Shown here: positions 34,932 to 38,607 of the stretch, in pieces
How the letters are laid out: each line of letters begins with the position of its first letter
Position numbering within the stretch: position 1 is the stretch's first letter
Assembly: GCA_964480565.1 (NCBI GenBank)
Contig: CAYZSU010000013.1
Span: forward strand, 1 to 38,607
Direction of reading: 5' to 3'
From: CAYZSU01 sp964480565
Lineage (GTDB): Bacteria > UBA10199 > 2-02-FULL-44-16 > JAAZCA01
Length of the DNA: 38,607 nucleotides
The notes under the pieces: generated by a model
Told to the model about the DNA's origin: nothing
Databases searched by the model: none
What the model saw: only the letters and a program-made list of their open reading frames with translations
Translations under genes and position numbers: made by a program

Positions 34932-35891
34932 TTATGAATTAGATTCGCTAATTATTTCAAGTAAGTGATCCACGCAAATGGGGTCCCATTGACCGCTATG
35001 CTGTTCATCAGAAAAAATATTAAGCGCTGTTTTAACAGGCAGTCCTTCTCGGTAAGGACGGTTGGTTGTCATTGCATCAAATGCATCTGCTACAGCGGTA
35101 ATACGTGCATGTGTGGGAATGTCATTGCCTTTTAGTCCATCCGGATATCCATGCCCATCGATTCGCTCATGGTGTGACCGAATAATGCTCAAGCAATTTT
35201 CCAAACTTTTTAGAGGCTCACAAATATCATAACCGAGTTTTGAATGAATTTTTATATGTGCGAGTTCCTCTGTGGATAAACGACCAGGCTTAAATAGAAT
35301 AGACTCCTTAACGCCAATTTTACCAATGTCATGGAGCAGCCCACCTTTTCGTAAAAAATCCAATTGCACCTTACTTAAATGCATGCGCCTACCTATTTTA
35401 ACTGCAAGGTCAGATACGCGTTCAGAATGTCCACGTGTATAGCAATCTTTTGCTTCTAATGCCCCCACTAGTGAGAATAGGATGCTTTCACTGGTATCCA
35501 AGTCATCATGCATCAGCTTCATTCGAAGTAATGATGCAATGCGGCTAGTCAGCTCCAATCGGTTGATGGGTTTTACAAGAAAATCATCGACGCCTAGCTC
35601 AATGGCTTTGATTTTGTCATCTTGCTCTTGAATATCTGTGATAACAATAATTGGAATAAACCGTGTATCTGTATTGGATCTAATCCGGCGACAGATTTCA
35701 AAACCTGATATTTTTGGCATTAGTAGATCGATTAAAATTAAATCAGGTGGATTTTTTTTAATTTTCTCTAAGGCGATTTCGCCATCTCTGGCACTGTCCA
35801 ATAGATAGGATTGATGTGTGAGTTCTGTTTGTAATTGGTCGATAATAATGGGATCGTCATCGATAATCAGTAGTTGCGCTTGTCTTTGCAT
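34932..35891 (-). CDS. Response regulator with HD-GYP output (c-di-GMP phosphodiesterase)
   Basis: The 319-residue protein has a receiver domain (about 5-120) with acidic pocket IIDDDP (9-14), phosphoacceptor Asp55 in LILIDLLMP and the lysine in FLVKPIN. An HD-GYP domain follows (about 130-315) with RGHSERV, LLHDIGKIGV (the HD pair), HHERIDGHGYPDGL and ADAFDAMTTNRPYR, the complete metal and substrate set of RpfG-type enzymes that hydrolyse cyclic di-GMP. ATG 35891 is used because a frame from 35909 would need a TTG start; neither has a clear ribosome binding site. No sensor kinase is adjacent. It is the first gene of the operon that leads on to the epimerase, CruF-like and ApbE-like genes. 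Confidence 0.9.
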   Translation of the reverse strand: MQRQAQLLIIDDDPIIIDQLQTELTHQSYLLDSARDGEIALEKIKKNPPDLILIDLLMPKISGFEICRRIRSNTDTRFIPIIVITDIQEQDDKIKAIELGVDDFLVKPINRLELTSRIASLLRMKLMHDDLDTSESILFSLVGALEAKDCYTRGHSERVSDLAVKIGRRMHLSKVQLDFLRKGGLLHDIGKIGVKESILFKPGRLSTEELAHIKIHSKLGYDICEPLKSLENCLSIIRSHHERIDGHGYPDGLKGNDIPTHARITAVADAFDAMTTNRPYREGLPVKTALNIFSDEQHSGQWDPICVDHLLEIISESNS

Positions 35892-36052
35892 ATGCGATAT
35901 TAGTAGCAAATTTAGGCATGGATGTCTATGGGAGTAGTAAATTTATCCGTAAGGTACTTGTTTTCTTAAATAAGCTTGATAAAATAGTCGACTGAAAACA
36001 TAAAAGTGGTAGGAAAATAAATGTAAATAGGGTATATAAATATACGTTCATT

Positions 36053-36088
36053 GAGTTGTTAAAAAATGGTTACTCCTAACAACCCCTT
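36053..36088. repeat. Minimal family B element (both inverted ends, no core)
   Basis: gagttgttaaaaaatgg is followed at once by ctaacaacccc, whose complement is ggggttgttag. The flank tttataag matches (on the complement) the ctataaa that precedes ggggttgttg at 32975. It looks like a family B element reduced to its ends. Confidence 0.45.
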
Positions 36089-36144
36089 TATAAGAACGGA
36101 ACTCCTTTGTGCAGATAGAAAAATTGATGACAGATAGAGATTTA

Positions 36145-36174
36145 AAACACAAGTGATTGGACTTGTGTTTTTTT
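36145..36174 (+). terminator. Intrinsic terminator upstream of aconitase
   Basis: A perfect 10-bp stem aaacacaagt / acttgtgttt with loop gattgg is followed by a T-tract. It reads rightwards, about 43 bases before the aconitase start, with no plus-strand gene ahead of it. Confidence 0.8.
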
Positions 36175-36216
36175 ATATGGGAATTGTAATCTAATTGTTT
36201 ATGAATAGGAGCATTT

Positions 36217-38154
36217 ATGGGGCACAATATTGTTCAAAAAATATTATCCACACATTTAAAGGAAGGTGAATTCATTGCTGGTCAGGAAATCGGCATACGT
36301 ATTGATCAAACCTTAACACAGGATGCCACTGGGACAATGGCTTACTTGCAATTTGAATCCATGGGTATGTCGTGTATTAAAACGGATGTATCGGTGTCCT
36401 ATGTGGATCACAATACAGTGCAGGTGGGGTTTGAAAACGCGGATGATCATGCGTATTTGCAAAGTATTGCAAAAAAATATGGGATTATTTTTTCCAGGCC
36501 AGGAAATGGTATTTGTCATCAGGTGCATTTGGAACGGTTTGGAAAACCAGGAACAACTTTGCTTGGCAGTGATTCCCATACGCCGACAGGCGGTGGAATC
36601 GGTCAAATTGCCATGGGCGCTGGGGGCTTAGATGTGGCTGTGGCCATGGGCGGGGGGTTATTTTATTTAAATGCACCTCAGGTGGTTTGCATTAATTTAA
36701 CAGGGCATTTGCAACCTTGGGTAACTGCCAAAGATGTGGTGTTGAAAATGTTAAGTGTGCTTGGTACTAAGGGAAATGTGGGTGTGATATTAGAATACTC
36801 AGGTGCCGGAGTCTCGACATTAACAGTTCCTGAACGTGCCACAATTACTAATATGGGTGCTGAAATGGGTGTTACTACATCGATTTTTCCATCAGATGGT
36901 GAAACAAAAGCCTTTTTAAGTGCCCAAAAACGCGAACAAGACTGGATAGAACTTATCGCAGATGCGGATGCTCAATATGATCGAGTGATTGAGATTAATC
37001 TATCTGACATTGAGCCAATGGTGGCAACACCACATAGTCCAGGAAATGTGGTGACGGTGAAATCATTAAGTGGAATGCCAGTGAATCAAGTGTGTATTGG
37101 GTCTTGTACAAATTCATCCTATAAGGATATGGTCACTGTTTCCCATATTTTGGGCCATCAGATTGTTCATTCCTCTATTAGCCTTGGTGTTGCGCCGGGT
37201 TCTAGGCAGGTGCTTGCAATGTTATCCCATGAAGGGCATTTGGCCTCGATTATTGATAGCGGGGCACGGATTTTAGAAAGTGCCTGTGGTTTTTGTATTG
37301 GAAATTCCATGTCGCCGCCGAGTGACGGTGTGTCTGTGCGCACGATCAATCGTAATTTTGAAGGTCGAAGTGGAACAAAAAATGCAAAAGTTTATTTGGC
37401 AAGCTGTGAAGTTGCTGCTATTGCGGCCATTAAAGGCGAGTTTATGGATCCCAGGGAATCTGGCCTCGATTGCCCGAGTGTGAGTATGCCTGAAAATTAT
37501 CATATTGATGATCGCATGTTTATTTTTCCAGAAAAAAATATTTCATCCACTGAAATTATTCGTGGCCCAAATATTGGATCACCACCGTGCAATGATGCTT
37601 TGCCAAAAATGATTGCCGGTGATGTTATGATTGTATTGGAAGATAAAATTACAACGGATCATATTATGCCTGCAGGACCCAGATTAAAATATCGATCCAA
37701 TGTGGAAAAATATGCCACATATGTGTTTGAGCATGTGGATGCAAGTTTTTCTGATCGTTGTTTAGCTAATAAACAAATGAATGTGCATAATATTATTGTT
37801 GCTGGGGAGTCTTATGGGCAAGGATCCAGTCGCGAGCATGCCGCATTATGCCCGATGTATTTGGGTGTTAAAGCGGTGATTGCAAAATCATTTGAACGAA
37901 TTCATGCCGCAAATTTAGTTAATTTTGGTATTTTACCAATTATTGTTAGTGATATTGAGGGTTTTAGTCAAAACGATCGCATTGAGATTAGCGATACAAT
38001 GCAAATAATAGCTGCTGAGAATAGCATCACTATCCATAATCAAACAAAAAATAAAATAATTGATGGACGATTATTGTTGTCTGACCGGCAAAAGCGTATT
38101 GTGTTGGCAGGCGGATTGTTAAACGATACCAATAATCAGGCCGTTGAAAAATAA
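36217..38154 (+). CDS. Aconitate hydratase (compact 645-residue type)
   Basis: The enzyme interconverts citrate and isocitrate in the TCA cycle. The 4Fe-4S ligands are visible as GSCTNSSYKDM (one Cys) and ACGFCIGN (two Cys). Other motifs are GSDSHTPTGGGIGQIAMGAGGLD, ITTDHIMPAG and ESYGQGSSREHAAL, the last being the swivel domain's substrate-binding signature. At 645 residues it is much shorter than AcnA or AcnB (about 870-900) and matches the shorter aconitase seen in several anaerobes and deltaproteobacteria, resembling the mitochondrial/homoaconitase layout. AGGAG lies five to ten bases before the ATG. Isocitrate dehydrogenase follows after 59 bases in the same direction, the next step of the pathway. 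Confidence 0.93.
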   Translation: MGHNIVQKILSTHLKEGEFIAGQEIGIRIDQTLTQDATGTMAYLQFESMGMSCIKTDVSVSYVDHNTVQVGFENADDHAYLQSIAKKYGIIFSRPGNGICHQVHLERFGKPGTTLLGSDSHTPTGGGIGQIAMGAGGLDVAVAMGGGLFYLNAPQVVCINLTGHLQPWVTAKDVVLKMLSVLGTKGNVGVILEYSGAGVSTLTVPERATITNMGAEMGVTTSIFPSDGETKAFLSAQKREQDWIELIADADAQYDRVIEINLSDIEPMVATPHSPGNVVTVKSLSGMPVNQVCIGSCTNSSYKDMVTVSHILGHQIVHSSISLGVAPGSRQVLAMLSHEGHLASIIDSGARILESACGFCIGNSMSPPSDGVSVRTINRNFEGRSGTKNAKVYLASCEVAAIAAIKGEFMDPRESGLDCPSVSMPENYHIDDRMFIFPEKNISSTEIIRGPNIGSPPCNDALPKMIAGDVMIVLEDKITTDHIMPAGPRLKYRSNVEKYATYVFEHVDASFSDRCLANKQMNVHNIIVAGESYGQGSSREHAALCPMYLGVKAVIAKSFERIHAANLVNFGILPIIVSDIEGFSQNDRIEISDTMQIIAAENSITIHNQTKNKIIDGRLLLSDRQKRIVLAGGLLNDTNNQAVEK

Positions 38155-38213
38155 ACTTTTGGGTATGTGTAGATAATCTCATATGCAGTTATGAACATAA
38201 AAGGAGCAAATCC

Positions 38214-38607
38214 ATGACAAAGATAAAAGTAATAAAGCCTATTGTAGAGATGGACGGCGATGAAATGACCCGTATTATTTGGCAGATGATTAAAGATCGT
38301 TTTATTTCGCCTTATTTGGATATTGAGTTAAAGTATTTTGATTTAAGCGTTACCAGCCGAGATGCCAGTGATGATCAAATTACAATTGATGCGGCCAACT
38401 GCATTAAGGAACATGGCGTCGGTGTGAAATGTGCGACCATTACACCGGACGATGATCGTGTAACTGAATATAATTTGAAAAAAGCATGGCGATCTCCCAA
38501 TGGGACAATTCGTTCAATTTTAGATGGTACTGTGTTTCGAAAACCTATCATGACAACCAATATTTTGCCTGCAGTACGCAGTTGGAAACAACCTATTATT
38601 ATTGGCC
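38214..38607 (+). CDS. icd: NADP-dependent isocitrate dehydrogenase, N-terminal part
   Basis: The first 131 residues are in the window; the rest lies beyond the edge. IVEMDGDEMTRIIW, then ITPDDDRVTEYNLKKAW, SPNGTIRSILDGTVFRKPI and the start of PAVRSWKQPIIIG match the homodimeric type II NADP enzyme shared with eukaryotes, which decarboxylates isocitrate to 2-oxoglutarate, rather than the E. coli Icd type. The serine and NGT residues of the isocitrate-binding loop are present. AAAAGGAG precedes the ATG. The gene pairs with aconitase upstream. Confidence 0.92.
   Translation, partial: MTKIKVIKPIVEMDGDEMTRIIWQMIKDRFISPYLDIELKYFDLSVTSRDASDDQITIDAANCIKEHGVGVKCATITPDDDRVTEYNLKKAWRSPNGTIRSILDGTVFRKPIMTTNILPAVRSWKQPIIIG

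Larger units (their letters stand above)
35892..36216. other. Divergent intergenic region between HD-GYP regulator and aconitase
   Basis: The stretch of about 325 bases has no convincing gene. It holds a short inverted-repeat remnant (36053-36088), an intrinsic terminator pointing rightwards (36145-36174) although no coding sequence lies upstream on the plus strand, and A+T-rich sequence. A weak promoter-like pair, TTGATA near 35968 and cataaa about 17 bases on, lies ahead of the terminator. This leaves room for a small untranslated RNA of roughly 170 bases, or a leader/attenuator for aconitase. Confidence 0.4.

Overview
The window is AT-rich bacterial chromosome with dense protein-coding genes and no tRNA, rRNA, CRISPR array or prophage that I can see. 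The gene content suggests a deltaproteobacterial or Myxococcota-like lineage. The signs are a transmembrane Ser/Thr kinase with PEGA repeats, an FHA-GGDEF protein, thrombospondin type 3 repeats with a C-terminal anchor-like tail, an Asp/Thr-rich lipoprotein linker, Calx-beta repeats, and an Lgt of the GRIGC type. The exact taxon cannot be fixed from the sequence alone.

Layout. 1-3215 (-) is a partial secreted beta-helix/Calx-beta protein. 3647-6232 (+) is clpB, which meets a kinase plus FHA-diguanylate cyclase pair tail to tail (6242-9245, -). An IS3-family remnant follows, then myo-inositol-1-phosphate synthase, a divergent LysR regulator and a diverged ketol-acid reductoisomerase-like gene (9.4-13.0 kb). 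13.1-17.9 kb (+) holds lgt, a lipoprotein gene, ileS and lspA, so both lipoprotein-processing enzymes lie together. Two exported proteins follow on the minus strand (17.9-20.4 kb). Then come a SWIM-SNF2 ATPase, a YkgJ-like protein, a TolC-like channel, an RND pump with no adaptor gene beside it, and an endonuclease III-like glycosylase (20.7-30.2 kb). 30.3-35.9 kb (-) is a six-gene run: HD-GYP response regulator, epimerase, CruF-like carotenoid protein, two ApbE-like proteins and a YkgJ-like protein. The window closes with aconitase and the start of NADP-isocitrate dehydrogenase, two consecutive TCA-cycle steps.

The most unusual content is two families of short dispersed palindromic repeats. 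Family A ('tttttagggg...ggcaaaagc...gtggga') has copies at 3445, 24665 and 31279. The last is inserted in frame inside an ApbE-like gene: a 189-bp unit (63 codons) bounded by direct TCTAT copies, whose removal would restore the family alignment. Family B has inverted ends resembling GGGGTTGTT-AAAAA and copies or fragments at 12016, 14415, 26271, 31909, 32975 and 36053. One copy lies in frame within the signal-peptide region of the second ApbE-like protein. Three others stop just before the start codons of ileS, the RND pump and the first ApbE-like gene. This is reminiscent of the Rickettsia palindromic elements, which also insert in frame in protein genes.

C-di-GMP signalling appears twice, as a cyclase coupled to a Ser/Thr kinase and as an HD-GYP phosphodiesterase heading the ApbE/carotenoid-like operon.
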